Assembly (NCBI GenBank): GCA_000402815.1
Contig: AQSA01000006.1
Coordinates: forward strand, 23,952 to 87,951
DNA from: Candidatus Neomarinimicrobium atlanticum
GTDB lineage: Bacteria; Fidelibacterota; Marinisomatia; Marinisomatales; Marinisomataceae
Length of the DNA: 64,000 bases
Direction of reading: 5' to 3'
This document shows positions 10,417-18,755 of the stretch, in pieces. The notes below the pieces were generated by a model. It saw only the letters and a list, made by a program, of their open reading frames with translations. It had not been told where the DNA came from and did not search any database. The translations under genes were made by a program, and so were the position numbers. Position 1 is the stretch's first letter. Every line of letters begins with the position of its first letter.

Positions 10417-12050
10417 TGCTTGTGTTTAGTAGAAATATAATTAAAATAAAAATTTTTGTGTTTTTACTTTTAGGTTTGGGCACACTACAAGCACAAAGCG
10501 GCTCTCAATATCAAGAACTTGTGCAACTCTTTGAAGAGTGGCGCGATTTTGAAACACCCCCAACGCTAAATGGAGCACCTGATTATACCAAAAAAAGATT
10601 TAATAAAGATCACAGAGCTTTTAAGTCTTTAACAATACGCTTGAACAAAATTAATTTTGATGATTGGAAAGCTGAACAACAAATAGATTGGCACGTAGTT
10701 AGGGCAGAAATGAATGGTTATGATTTTAACTATAGAGTTCTTAGACCATGGGAAAGAGATCCGGCATTTTATCAAACTATTTGGACCTATAAAAGTGATG
10801 TGCCGGCACATGAAGGACCGACCAACCATGCTGTCCTGGAACTTTGGACTTATCGTTTTCCAATTACAGAAAAAGAGCAAGCTCGCCTTTCAGCAGAGCT
10901 GAGCGTTATCCCCCCACTACTTAAGCAAGCTAGAAAAAATTTAACAGGAAATGCGCGCGACCTGTGGATAGCAGGAATTAATAATTTTTATCAACAAAAG
11001 GTTCATTTAGAAGGATTGATGGAAAAAATACCAAAAAATAACAAGGGTCTACAAAATAGCCTGGTTGGAGCAATACAGGCAACCGGGTCTTTTATTTCTT
11101 GGTTGGAAGATCAGGCTAAATATAAAAGTGGGCCTTCTGGTATTGGAAAAGATAATTATACCTGGTATCAAAAAAATGTCCACCTAGTTCCTATTAGTTG
11201 GGAAGAAGAGGTTGGGTTACTTCAAAGAGAATTAGACCGTGCCTGGTCTTCGTTGATTCTAGAAGAAAAAAATAATGCCGGTCTTCCTCCGATGGTTGCA
11301 GCACAAACATCGGAAGAGTTTGACGCTATGGCAGAAGAGGGCGTTGTTAGGTTTATGCGCTTCTTAGAAGAAAAAGAAATTATGCCCATTAAACCAAACA
11401 TGGAGCCTGCTTTAAGAAAACATATGGGTTCATTTGTTCCAGAAGAAAGTAGAAATTTTTTTACTATAGGAATGCACTATGACCCAGTTCCGCTATACTC
11501 ACACTTTTATCATTGGTTTGATTTAGCTCAAATGGAAGATGAACCACATGAAAGCCCTATTCGTAGAGGGCCGCTTCTATATAACATTTTTGATTCTAAA
11601 AGCGAGGGAATTGCAACGGGAGTAGAAGAAATGTTTATGCATGCTGGTCTTTACGAAGACAATCCTCGCTCAAAAGAAATTATATGGATTATGCTTGCTC
11701 AGAGAGCAGCGAGAGGGTTGGGATCTTTATATGCACATGCAAATATGATGAATATGGAGGAGGCTGGTGCCGTTCATGTTAAGTGGACTCCAAGGGGGTG
11801 GATGGAGCGTGAACCGCACTTATTAAAATTTGAACAACATCTTTATTTAAGGCAGCCCGGTTATGGAACTTGTTATATAACGGGAAAATATCTTGTAGAA
11901 AAAATGATAACCGATAGAGCGAGACAGCTGGAATCTATTGGAGAGGTTTTTATAATGAAGGATTTTTTTGAGGCCTTCAACAATGCAGGAAATATACCAG
12001 CTGAATTAGTTCGCTGGGAAATAACTGGTGAAAAAACTATAGCCAGATAA
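10416..12050 (+). CDS. Secreted DUF885-like protein
   Basis: 544 residues with a signal peptide (hydrophobic stretch near residues 13-24, then LQAQS). The C-terminal half carries [19 protein letters not shown] near residues 395-413 and [13 protein letters not shown] near residue 487. These align by eye with the EGWALYAE and P-Q-Y-G segments of DUF885 proteins, which are suspected metallopeptidase relatives. The HEGxPGHH-type metal motif usual in that family is not visible; the nearest segment is EPHESP. The protein may therefore be a divergent or non-catalytic member. Its end overlaps the convergent Smr gene by 14 bases. Confidence 0.68.
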   Translation: MLVFSRNIIKIKIFVFLLLGLGTLQAQSGSQYQELVQLFEEWRDFETPPTLNGAPDYTKKRFNKDHRAFKSLTIRLNKINFDDWKAEQQIDWHVVRAEMNGYDFNYRVLRPWERDPAFYQTIWTYKSDVPAHEGPTNHAVLELWTYRFPITEKEQARLSAELSVIPPLLKQARKNLTGNARDLWIAGINNFYQQKVHLEGLMEKIPKNNKGLQNSLVGAIQATGSFISWLEDQAKYKSGPSGIGKDNYTWYQKNVHLVPISWEEEVGLLQRELDRAWSSLILEEKNNAGLPPMVAAQTSEEFDAMAEEGVVRFMRFLEEKEIMPIKPNMEPALRKHMGSFVPEESRNFFTIGMHYDPVPLYSHFYHWFDLAQMEDEPHESPIRRGPLLYNIFDSKSEGIATGVEEMFMHAGLYEDNPRSKEIIWIMLAQRAARGLGSLYAHANMMNMEEAGAVHVKWTPRGWMEREPHLLKFEQHLYLRQPGYGTCYITGKYLVEKMITDRARQLESIGEVFIMKDFFEAFNNAGNIPAELVRWEITGEKTIAR

Positions 12051-12357
12051 TAGTAATTCCTGGGTTTCTTCTGTTAAAATCTTCGTCGTCGCTTGTTAGA
12101 AATCCTGACCTCATATCAACGGCATCTTTATTAAACATGTCATAATCTTCACCATTAATCACGCCCCTAAATCTTCCTCTTTGTTCTTTTGCCCACCTTC
12201 TAACCTCCGAGGCAACCCTTCCACTTCCAAGACCGTGTATTATTTTTACAGCTGTAGTTTGTGAGTCAGATTTTGCTGTACTAATTGCCACTTCTAGGTC
12301 TGTAATAGCGTCACTGGCATTTTGTCCTGCGTGTCCTATATCTATTTCTTTTAACAT
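12037..12357 (-). CDS. Stand-alone Smr-domain protein
   Basis: 106 residues consisting essentially of one Smr domain. An N-terminal D-G-A segment leads to the glycine-rich loop [17 protein letters not shown] near residues 39-55, matching the HGxGxG signature of the Smr domain of MutS2. Such domains are nucleases or RNA/DNA-binding modules linked to recombination suppression and ribosome rescue. No MutS2 core is attached. The gene is divergent from the aldehyde dehydrogenase gene and convergent, with overlap, with the DUF885-like gene. Confidence 0.78.
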   Translation of the reverse strand: MLKEIDIGHAGQNASDAITDLEVAISTAKSDSQTTAVKIIHGLGSGRVASEVRRWAKEQRGRFRGVINGEDYDMFNKDAVDMRSGFLTSDDEDFNRRNPGITIIWL

Positions 12358-12386
12358 ATCTTTAAAATTGTCTATATTTGTTTTCT

Positions 12387-13796
12387 ATGAATAGCGATTT
12401 AACTAAAATTAAAGCTCTTTTTAAATCTCAGCTAGAGAAACATTCAACTTTAGCAAAATCTACACATAGCGACAGAAAGCAAAAACTAAAAAGGTTATTA
12501 GATAATTTTATGGCCATGGAACAAGAAGCTGTGGATGCTCTTTCTCTTGACATGAAAAAAAGTCCAACTGAATCTATTATAAGTGAAGTTTTGGGTGTTA
12601 AGGCAGAGGCTGACTTTGCTATTAAAAATCTAAAAAAATGGATGAAATCTAAAAGGGTTCCTTCGCCATCTACAATTTTATTTACGTCTGGTTGGGTTCG
12701 TCCAGAACCAAAGGGCAGTATATTAATTCTTTCTCCTTGGAACTATCCTATCTTGTTATGTCTTAATCCGCTCATTGCAGCTATAGCCGCAGGAAACACG
12801 GCTATTATTAAACCTTCTGAGTTTACTCCAGCATCCGGGGCTTTTTTAAAAAAATTGATTGAGATGACGTTTGACAGCGACGAGGTTGCCGTTGTATTGG
12901 GAGATCAAAAAGTGGCTATTGAATTATTATCTCACCCCTTCAATCACGTTATGTTCACCGGTAGTCCGTCAACGGGAAAGCTTGTAATGTCTGCAGCAGC
13001 TAAACATCTGTCTGGTGTTACCCTAGAACTGGGAGGAAAGTCTCCTGTTCTTGTTGATGACAGTGCCAACACTTCTGAGGCCGCATGGAAGCTGGCTTTC
13101 TATAAGTTTGCCAACGCAGGACAAACATGTACTGCTCCAGATTATATCCTATGCCACAAAAGCAAGAAAGATGATTTGGTTTCGGGGCTAAAGGAAAACT
13201 TTAGAAAATTTTTTGAGGGAAATAACAACGGGCCCTCTCCCGACTACTGTCAAATTGTAAATGAAACACACTTTGATAGGATTAAGGGGTATTTAGAAGA
13301 CGCCAAAGAGTTAGGTGCCACGGTAGCGGTTGGTGGTAGCACAGATAAAAATAGTGGGTTTATTGCTCCAACAGTTCTTTGTGATGTTTCAATGGACTCT
13401 CTAGTTATGAAAGAGGAAATTTTTGGACCATTAATGCCAATTATTACATATAAAAATTTAGACGAGGCTATATCTTTTATTAACAAAAGAGATAAGCCCC
13501 TTGCTCTTTATTTGTTTAGTTATAACAAAAAAAACCAAAAAAGACTCACAGAAGAAACGTCAAGTGGTGCGCTGGTATTTAATGACTGTGTTATCCACCA
13601 CACAAACCCAAACCTTCCTTTTGGCGGTATTAACAATAGCGGTCTTGGAAGCTATCATGGTAAATATGGCTTTGATGCTTTTTCTCATGAAAAGGCTATT
13701 TTAAAAAGTAGCGCTTGGTCTCCTTTTAAGCTAATGCTTCCGCCCTATACCAAAAGAAAACGCGCCTTAGTTAATATGATAAAAAAACTCTCCTAG
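12387..13796 (+). CDS. Aldehyde dehydrogenase (class 3 / fatty-aldehyde type)
   Basis: About 469 residues from the ATG at 12387; a TTG nine bases upstream is an alternative. Motifs are SPWNYP near residue 114, the NAD-binding FTGSPSTGK near residue 195, LELGGKSP with the catalytic Glu near residue 217, and NAGQTCTAPDY with the catalytic Cys near residue 250. The compact length and C-terminal FGGINNSGLGSYHG match the ALDH3 group, which oxidises medium- to long-chain aldehydes. A hydrophilic tail follows, without an obvious membrane anchor. The 3' end overlaps the convergent transglycosylase gene by 26 bases. Confidence 0.92.
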   Translation: MNSDLTKIKALFKSQLEKHSTLAKSTHSDRKQKLKRLLDNFMAMEQEAVDALSLDMKKSPTESIISEVLGVKAEADFAIKNLKKWMKSKRVPSPSTILFTSGWVRPEPKGSILILSPWNYPILLCLNPLIAAIAAGNTAIIKPSEFTPASGAFLKKLIEMTFDSDEVAVVLGDQKVAIELLSHPFNHVMFTGSPSTGKLVMSAAAKHLSGVTLELGGKSPVLVDDSANTSEAAWKLAFYKFANAGQTCTAPDYILCHKSKKDDLVSGLKENFRKFFEGNNNGPSPDYCQIVNETHFDRIKGYLEDAKELGATVAVGGSTDKNSGFIAPTVLCDVSMDSLVMKEEIFGPLMPIITYKNLDEAISFINKRDKPLALYLFSYNKKNQKRLTEETSSGALVFNDCVIHHTNPNLPFGGINNSGLGSYHGKYGFDAFSHEKAILKSSAWSPFKLMLPPYTKRKRALVNMIKKLS

Positions 13797-14592
13797 AGAT
13801 TTCATTTCTAAAATCTATGACAGTGTTGGCATACTTGTCTGATCTATTATAGGTGCGAATACTTCTCCAGATTGGCGATCTAAAAGTAAAGTTGTGGTTA
13901 TTTTCTGGATATCCATTTTCGGTTAAATAGTATGCTATACTCCCCAAAACATCTTCCCAGTTATATGGGTCTTTTTTATTGTCTCCACTATAGTCTATAG
14001 AAAGCTTATTAAAGCTAGACGGAATAAACTGTCCATATCCAAATGCTCCGGCATAAGAACCCTCTAGCTGAAATGGACTAATATTCTGCTCTTTTGTATA
14101 TAATAATAAGTGGTAAAGCTCCTTTGTAGCCCAGGTAGAGCGCTTGGGTAGACTAACTATTTGTGTATACAGAGAATTAAACACCGTGTATTCCGCATAT
14201 CTCTTACCATAGTTTGTTTCTATTCCAACGATTGAAACTAAAATAAGGGGGTCAATATCGAACTCTAACATAATTTTATTTAGGAGGTCTTTGTTTTGAA
14301 AATAAAAAACTACCCCCTTATCAAGCCTATCTTCGGTGAAAAAAATTCTTTTATACTCCTTATATGTCTTAATTTTTTCTGGCTTTTTATTAAACCTTTG
14401 AAGAATCGTGGGCTCTTGTTTCAAAAGAGGGCTTTCAAAAATTTCTCTAATCTCGCTGATACTATAATGATCTTGGATCTTAGTTTCATTGATCAACCTA
14501 TTAAACGCTTTATAGTTTTCTCCAGCCTCCTGAGTAAAAACCGGGGAAAAACAAAAATAAATATATAGTGTTGTTTTAATCGCTAATTTCAT
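13771..14592 (-). CDS. MltB-type lytic murein transglycosylase
   Basis: 273 residues with an N-terminal signal-like segment ending near VFTQEAG (residues 17-24). The SLT_2 catalytic motif VGIETNYGKRY puts the catalytic Glu near residue 125. AGAFGYGQFIPSSF near residue 180 and DPYNWEDVLGSIAYYL near residue 212 are also typical of MltB. It cleaves peptidoglycan glycan strands to 1,6-anhydro products in the periplasm. There is no lipobox, so a soluble form is likely. The gene is divergent from the EamA transporter gene, with 33 bases between. Confidence 0.9.
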   Translation of the reverse strand: MKLAIKTTLYIYFCFSPVFTQEAGENYKAFNRLINETKIQDHYSISEIREIFESPLLKQEPTILQRFNKKPEKIKTYKEYKRIFFTEDRLDKGVVFYFQNKDLLNKIMLEFDIDPLILVSIVGIETNYGKRYAEYTVFNSLYTQIVSLPKRSTWATKELYHLLLYTKEQNISPFQLEGSYAGAFGYGQFIPSSFNKLSIDYSGDNKKDPYNWEDVLGSIAYYLTENGYPENNHNFTFRSPIWRSIRTYNRSDKYANTVIDFRNEISRRVFLSY

Positions 14593-14625
14593 TGAGTTAA
14601 ATTTAATAATATTGTTAAGCTAGAT

Positions 14626-15468
14626 ATGAAAAAAAATAAATTTTTATTGTTAATGATTGCTCTTCTTTCGGTGAGCTCTGCGTCTTTAGTGGTACGAATG
14701 TTGCCAGACACCAATGCAATAACTATTGCTTTTTGGAGAATGTTTTTGGCTAGTATCATGGTCTTTACTATTTCTTACAAGAATATCTTCTCTTTTGTTC
14801 CGGACAAAAAAATAATGTTGGCTGGAGTTTTTTTAGGTATACACTTTGCTCTTTTTTTTAGGAGTGTTCAATTAACGTCAATTGCGGAAGCTGCTCTTCT
14901 TGGAACTACAGCCCCAATATTTACTGAGCTTTATGCTATTATATTTCAAAAAAAACCGATTCTTCCTGTGGTAATTTTTGGACTATTTGTGGCATTTGTT
15001 GGTGCTGGTGTTCTGGTAAGTCAAAGTTCGTTTAGTGAAACGGGAGCGCTCGGAAATGTGTTAGCCATTTTATGCTCCATTGCCATTTCTTTTGTTTTGG
15101 TTGTTGGTAAAGATATTAGAAAGAGCGTTGGTTTATTTGAGTATACTCGCTGGCTGTTCTTCTTTGCTTCTTGTACCCTGTTTATTATTTCTTTAATTGC
15201 TAACGTTTCTATTTTTTCTTTTTCACCCGAAGACTTCCCATGGTTTATTTTCTTGGCACTTGTTCCGACAATGGTTGGTCATAATATATTTTATTATTTA
15301 ATCAAAACACTAAACACTACAACGGTTGCTGCTGTTCCGCTCGGTGAGCCTATAATATCTTCGTTGGGAGCTTTAGCTCTTTTTGGTGAACCAATTGGTG
15401 TTGCGGTGGTGGTTGGCGGTGGGATTACTTTGCTTGGTGTTTTTTTGGTAGTGCGCTTTGGAGAATAA
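14626..15468 (+). CDS. EamA/DMT-family transporter
   Basis: 280 residues with about ten hydrophobic helices in two EamA repeats. The first begins LVVRMLPDTNAITIAFWRM, and the second carries PTMVGHNIFYYLIK and PLGEPIISSLGAL near residue 235, the typical DMT signature. It is an inner-membrane metabolite or drug exporter, and the substrate is not deducible. The start ATG at 14626 follows a short AT-rich divergent gap, and the stop lies two bases from the convergent typA stop. Confidence 0.88.
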   Translation: MKKNKFLLLMIALLSVSSASLVVRMLPDTNAITIAFWRMFLASIMVFTISYKNIFSFVPDKKIMLAGVFLGIHFALFFRSVQLTSIAEAALLGTTAPIFTELYAIIFQKKPILPVVIFGLFVAFVGAGVLVSQSSFSETGALGNVLAILCSIAISFVLVVGKDIRKSVGLFEYTRWLFFFASCTLFIISLIANVSIFSFSPEDFPWFIFLALVPTMVGHNIFYYLIKTLNTTTVAAVPLGEPIISSLGALALFGEPIGVAVVVGGGITLLGVFLVVRFGE

Positions 15469-15469
15469 A

Positions 15470-17302
15470 TTAGTGTTGTTCTGAAAGTCTTTCTTTCTTT
15501 TGTGTTGCTTCTCTTTTTTGTTGATCTAAATCCATTTTACGCAACCTAACAGACATTGGGGTTATTTCTACAAGCTCATCTTCTGATATAAACTCAATAG
15601 ATTGGTCTAGTGAAAGCTCTCTCGGAGGTCTAACGGTTACTGTATTATCAGAACCCGAACTTCTCATGTTGGAAAGCTTCTTTTCTCTTGTAATGTTTAA
15701 GGCAAGGTCGTTGGTTTTGTTTCTTTCTCCAATGACCATTCCATCATACACCTCTGTTCCAACGCTAACAAAAAGCTCTCCTCTGTCTGCCATATTAATA
15801 CAGGCATACGTTGTTACTTTGCCGTGCCTATCAGAAATTAGTGCGCCGGTATTTCTTTGAGGTATTCTACCAAACCAGGGGGCATATCCATCAAAAAGCT
15901 TGTTCATAATTCCTGCGCCTTTTGTGTCTGTAATAAATTGACTTCTAAAACCAATTAGCCCTCTAGAGGGTATAGAAAACTCTAATGAAACTCTACCAAA
16001 GCCATGGTTTTGTAGGTTTGTCATTCTTCCTTTTCTTGCAGAAAGTTTTTCTGTCAGGACTCCCACCTTATCTTCTGGAACATCTAAAAATACTTTTTCC
16101 ATTGGCTCCATTACTTGGCCATTTTCTTCTCGAGTAATTACTTTGGGTTTTGAAACCATAAACTCATATCCCTCTCTTCTCATGGTTTCAATTAAAACCG
16201 CCATTTGTAACTCGCCCCTTCCTCGAACCTCATATGCATCTGTTCTGTCTGTTTTTAAAACCTGCAAAGAAACGTTACTTAAAATTTCTTCTTCCAACCT
16301 GTCGTTAATGTGCCTGGTTGTTAAATATTTTCCTTCCTTTCCTGCAAAAGGACTATTGTTTACATAAAACAACATAGAAACTGTTGGTTCGTCAATTTCA
16401 ATTCTTGGAAGTGGTTCTGGGTTTTCGTGGGAAGATATAGTGTCTCCGATTGTAATGTTTTCGATCCCAGCTACTGCAATAATATCTCCGGCTTCAAGTT
16501 TATCCACTTTGTTTTTTTTCAAACCCTTAAATGTATATAGGGCAGAAAACTTGTGCCCGGATGTGGTTTTTTCTTCTCCACACAACGAATAGCGCTTATT
16601 CATCTCTAATGTTCCATGATTAAGTCTTCCTATTGCAATTTGGCCTACATAAGAATCATAATCTAGGTTTGTAATAAGAAATTGTGGGGTTTTTGCGTCA
16701 TCTGCAATCGGTCCAGGTATGTTGGTTAAAATTGTGTTAAAAAGGGCGTCAAGCGTTTCTGACTTGTCCTCTAATTTAATGTGCGCAACTCCCTCTTTAG
16801 CGTTTGTATAAATAATAGGAAATTCAATTTGCTCGTCATTTGCATCTAAATCAATAAATAGGTCGTAAACCTCGCTTACAACCTCGTCAATTCTGGCGTC
16901 TGGTCTATCAATTTTATTAATTACTAAAATAATTGGTATGTTTTTGTCAAGAGCCTTTTTCAAAACAAATCGTGTTTGTGGTAAGGGCCCCTCGCTTGCG
17001 TCTACTAATAACAGGGCTCCGTCAACTAGGTTTAAGCTTCTTTCAACCTCTCCACCAAAATCAGCGTGACCTGGCGTATCCATGATATTAATTTTGATAT
17101 CCTTATAATATACTGCCGTATTTTTGGCTGTAATTGTAATTCCTCTTTCTTTTTCAAGATCCATTGAGTCCATAACTCTGTCTTGAAGCTCTTGGTGGGC
17201 TTTAAAGGTTCCGCTTTGTTGTAACATTCCATCTACCAGGGTTGTTTTTCCGTGATCTACGTGTGCTATAATCGCAATATTTCTGAAATTGTTTTTTCTC
17301 AT
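15470..17302 (-). CDS. typA: GTP-binding ribosome-associated protein TypA/BipA
   Basis: 610 residues, full length. GTPase motifs are AHVDHGKTTL near residues 13-22 (P-loop), RGITI near residue 54, DTPGHADFGGEVER near residue 76 and NKID near residue 131. Domain III/V and the BipA C-terminal domain follow, with GFRSQFITDTKG and ITREKKLSNMRSSGSD near residues 540-560. TypA is a translational GTPase important for ribosome assembly and stress or cold growth. Its 70-base leader separates it from thyA downstream. It is transcribed alone or with an internal promoter. Confidence 0.97.
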   Translation of the reverse strand: MRKNNFRNIAIIAHVDHGKTTLVDGMLQQSGTFKAHQELQDRVMDSMDLEKERGITITAKNTAVYYKDIKINIMDTPGHADFGGEVERSLNLVDGALLLVDASEGPLPQTRFVLKKALDKNIPIILVINKIDRPDARIDEVVSEVYDLFIDLDANDEQIEFPIIYTNAKEGVAHIKLEDKSETLDALFNTILTNIPGPIADDAKTPQFLITNLDYDSYVGQIAIGRLNHGTLEMNKRYSLCGEEKTTSGHKFSALYTFKGLKKNKVDKLEAGDIIAVAGIENITIGDTISSHENPEPLPRIEIDEPTVSMLFYVNNSPFAGKEGKYLTTRHINDRLEEEILSNVSLQVLKTDRTDAYEVRGRGELQMAVLIETMRREGYEFMVSKPKVITREENGQVMEPMEKVFLDVPEDKVGVLTEKLSARKGRMTNLQNHGFGRVSLEFSIPSRGLIGFRSQFITDTKGAGIMNKLFDGYAPWFGRIPQRNTGALISDRHGKVTTYACINMADRGELFVSVGTEVYDGMVIGERNKTNDLALNITREKKLSNMRSSGSDNTVTVRPPRELSLDQSIEFISEDELVEITPMSVRLRKMDLDQQKREATQKKERLSEQH

Positions 17303-17372
17303 TTTTGTATAATAATTTGGTTGGAATATAAAGCTAAATACGGCCTGGTCGCATATTTATTATACTTCCGCG

Positions 17373-18239
17373 TTAAACAGCCATTGGAGCTTTGATACTA
17401 TCCATTGGGTCGTAGCTATTTAATTTAAACTCTTTTGGGTCTGTCATTACAACGTCGTCGATTGAGGAAAATTTTGGTATCGATATTGTTGGTGCCGGTT
17501 TTGGGGTGCGCTTGATTTGCTCTTTTACTTGATCAAAGTGATTCTTATAAATATGGCTGTCTCCTCCTGTCCAAACGAAATCTCCCGGCTTCATGTTCAG
17601 TAGTTGGGCCATAATACAGGTTAAAAGGCTATATGATGCAATGTTAAAAGGAACACCCAAAAACATGTCTGCGCTTCGCTGGTACATTTGACAGCTCAGC
17701 TCTCCATCTTGTACGTGGAATTGAAACATTGTATGACAGGGAGGTAGTGCCATTTTATGAACTTCGCTTACATTCCAGGCGCTTACTATGTGCCTTCTAC
17801 TATAGGGGTTGTCAGAAAGGTTTTTTAAAACTGTTGAAATTTGGTCGACGTGTTGGTTTTTATCTGTCCAACTTCTCCACTGGCTTCCATATACCGGCCC
17901 CAACTCTTTAATTGTTGGTGTGTTGTTATAGCCGAGAGCTTTGCCTTGTTTATCTGCATTTGCGGTCCAAATTGTTTTTTTGCCCACTAGCTCTTCTCGA
18001 TCTTTGCCATAATGAATTTCTGCGAGCCTTCTTTCGTCTGTTCCGCCCTCTAAGAACCAGAGCAGCTCGCTAACCACGCTTTTCCATGCAAGTTTTTTTG
18101 TTGTTACTGCGGGGAAACTTTTACGCAGACTAAAGCGCATTTGATAACCAAAAACTCCTCGTGTGCCAACCCCCGTTCTATCTTTTCGATCTTTCCCATT
18201 TTGTAAGATATACTCTAATGCACTAAGATATTGTTTCAA
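17373..18239 (-). CDS. thyA: Thymidylate synthase (ThyA type)
   Basis: 288 residues. The catalytic Cys lies in LPPCHTMFQF near residue 168. The folate and dUMP-binding segment RSADMFLGVPFNIASYSLL follows, and the C terminus ends IKAPMAV as usual for ThyA. The enzyme methylates dUMP to dTMP using methylene-THF, producing dihydrofolate. It overlaps folA by 17 bases in the same operon, which pairs it with the reductase that regenerates THF. The presence of ThyA argues that no ThyX is needed. Confidence 0.97.
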   Translation of the reverse strand: MKQYLSALEYILQNGKDRKDRTGVGTRGVFGYQMRFSLRKSFPAVTTKKLAWKSVVSELLWFLEGGTDERRLAEIHYGKDREELVGKKTIWTANADKQGKALGYNNTPTIKELGPVYGSQWRSWTDKNQHVDQISTVLKNLSDNPYSRRHIVSAWNVSEVHKMALPPCHTMFQFHVQDGELSCQMYQRSADMFLGVPFNIASYSLLTCIMAQLLNMKPGDFVWTGGDSHIYKNHFDQVKEQIKRTPKPAPTISIPKFSSIDDVVMTDPKEFKLNSYDPMDSIKAPMAV

Positions 18240-18729
18240 CGTTATTCCTTTTTTTCCAAATTTGAAACTCTACAGCCCCATGGTCTTCTGTCCATGTTTT
18301 TTCAAAAATTTGTTCTATTTTTTTAAGAGGAAGAAATGTATCACAATTATAGTTTCCGGGGATTCTGCTTAAATAAAACTCATCAATAATTTCAAGTGTT
18401 TGGTTTATAATGTTTGGTCCGCCTATAATCCATGTGACTTTATTTTTGCTCTCTTCGTCAACTGCTTGTATTTTTTTAGCTAGTTCTCCTTCTATGTATT
18501 TGTGTGCACCTGGATAGTCCTTTTCTCTTGTGGTGACTAATACATTTACTCTTTTTGGTAGGGGGCCCGGCATAAAGGGATCGTCCCATGTAGTTGACCC
18601 CATAACAACAACGTTTTGGGTTGTGTTGCTCTTAAACCATTTTAAGTCTTTTGAGTTTTTTGGCCATGGCATTGTGCCATCCTTACTCACCCCTCCAGAG
18701 CTATCGCATGCTAATATTGCCTTGATCAA
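18223..18729 (-). CDS. folA: Dihydrofolate reductase
   Basis: 168 residues. Typical DHFR features are AILACDSSGGVSKDG-MPWP at residues 4-22, VVMGSTTWDD near residue 41 (the MGxxT motif of NADPH binding), and a central WIIGGPNIINQTL segment near residue 100. It reduces dihydrofolate made by ThyA back to THF. Its 3' end overlaps the thyA start by 17 bases. The proteins are separate and not fused, as they are in protists. The upstream M16 peptidase gene ends 26 bases before it. Confidence 0.94.
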   Translation of the reverse strand: MIKAILACDSSGGVSKDGTMPWPKNSKDLKWFKSNTTQNVVVMGSTTWDDPFMPGPLPKRVNVLVTTREKDYPGAHKYIEGELAKKIQAVDEESKNKVTWIIGGPNIINQTLEIIDEFYLSRIPGNYNCDTFLPLKKIEQIFEKTWTEDHGAVEFQIWKKRNNVETIS

Positions 18730-18755
18730 ATTAATTCCCGTTCATCGTTGTGTGT

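Noticed and set aside
10966..10975. TGTGGATAG as a DnaA box
   Set aside because: One mismatch, inside a coding region, with no AT-rich or origin context.
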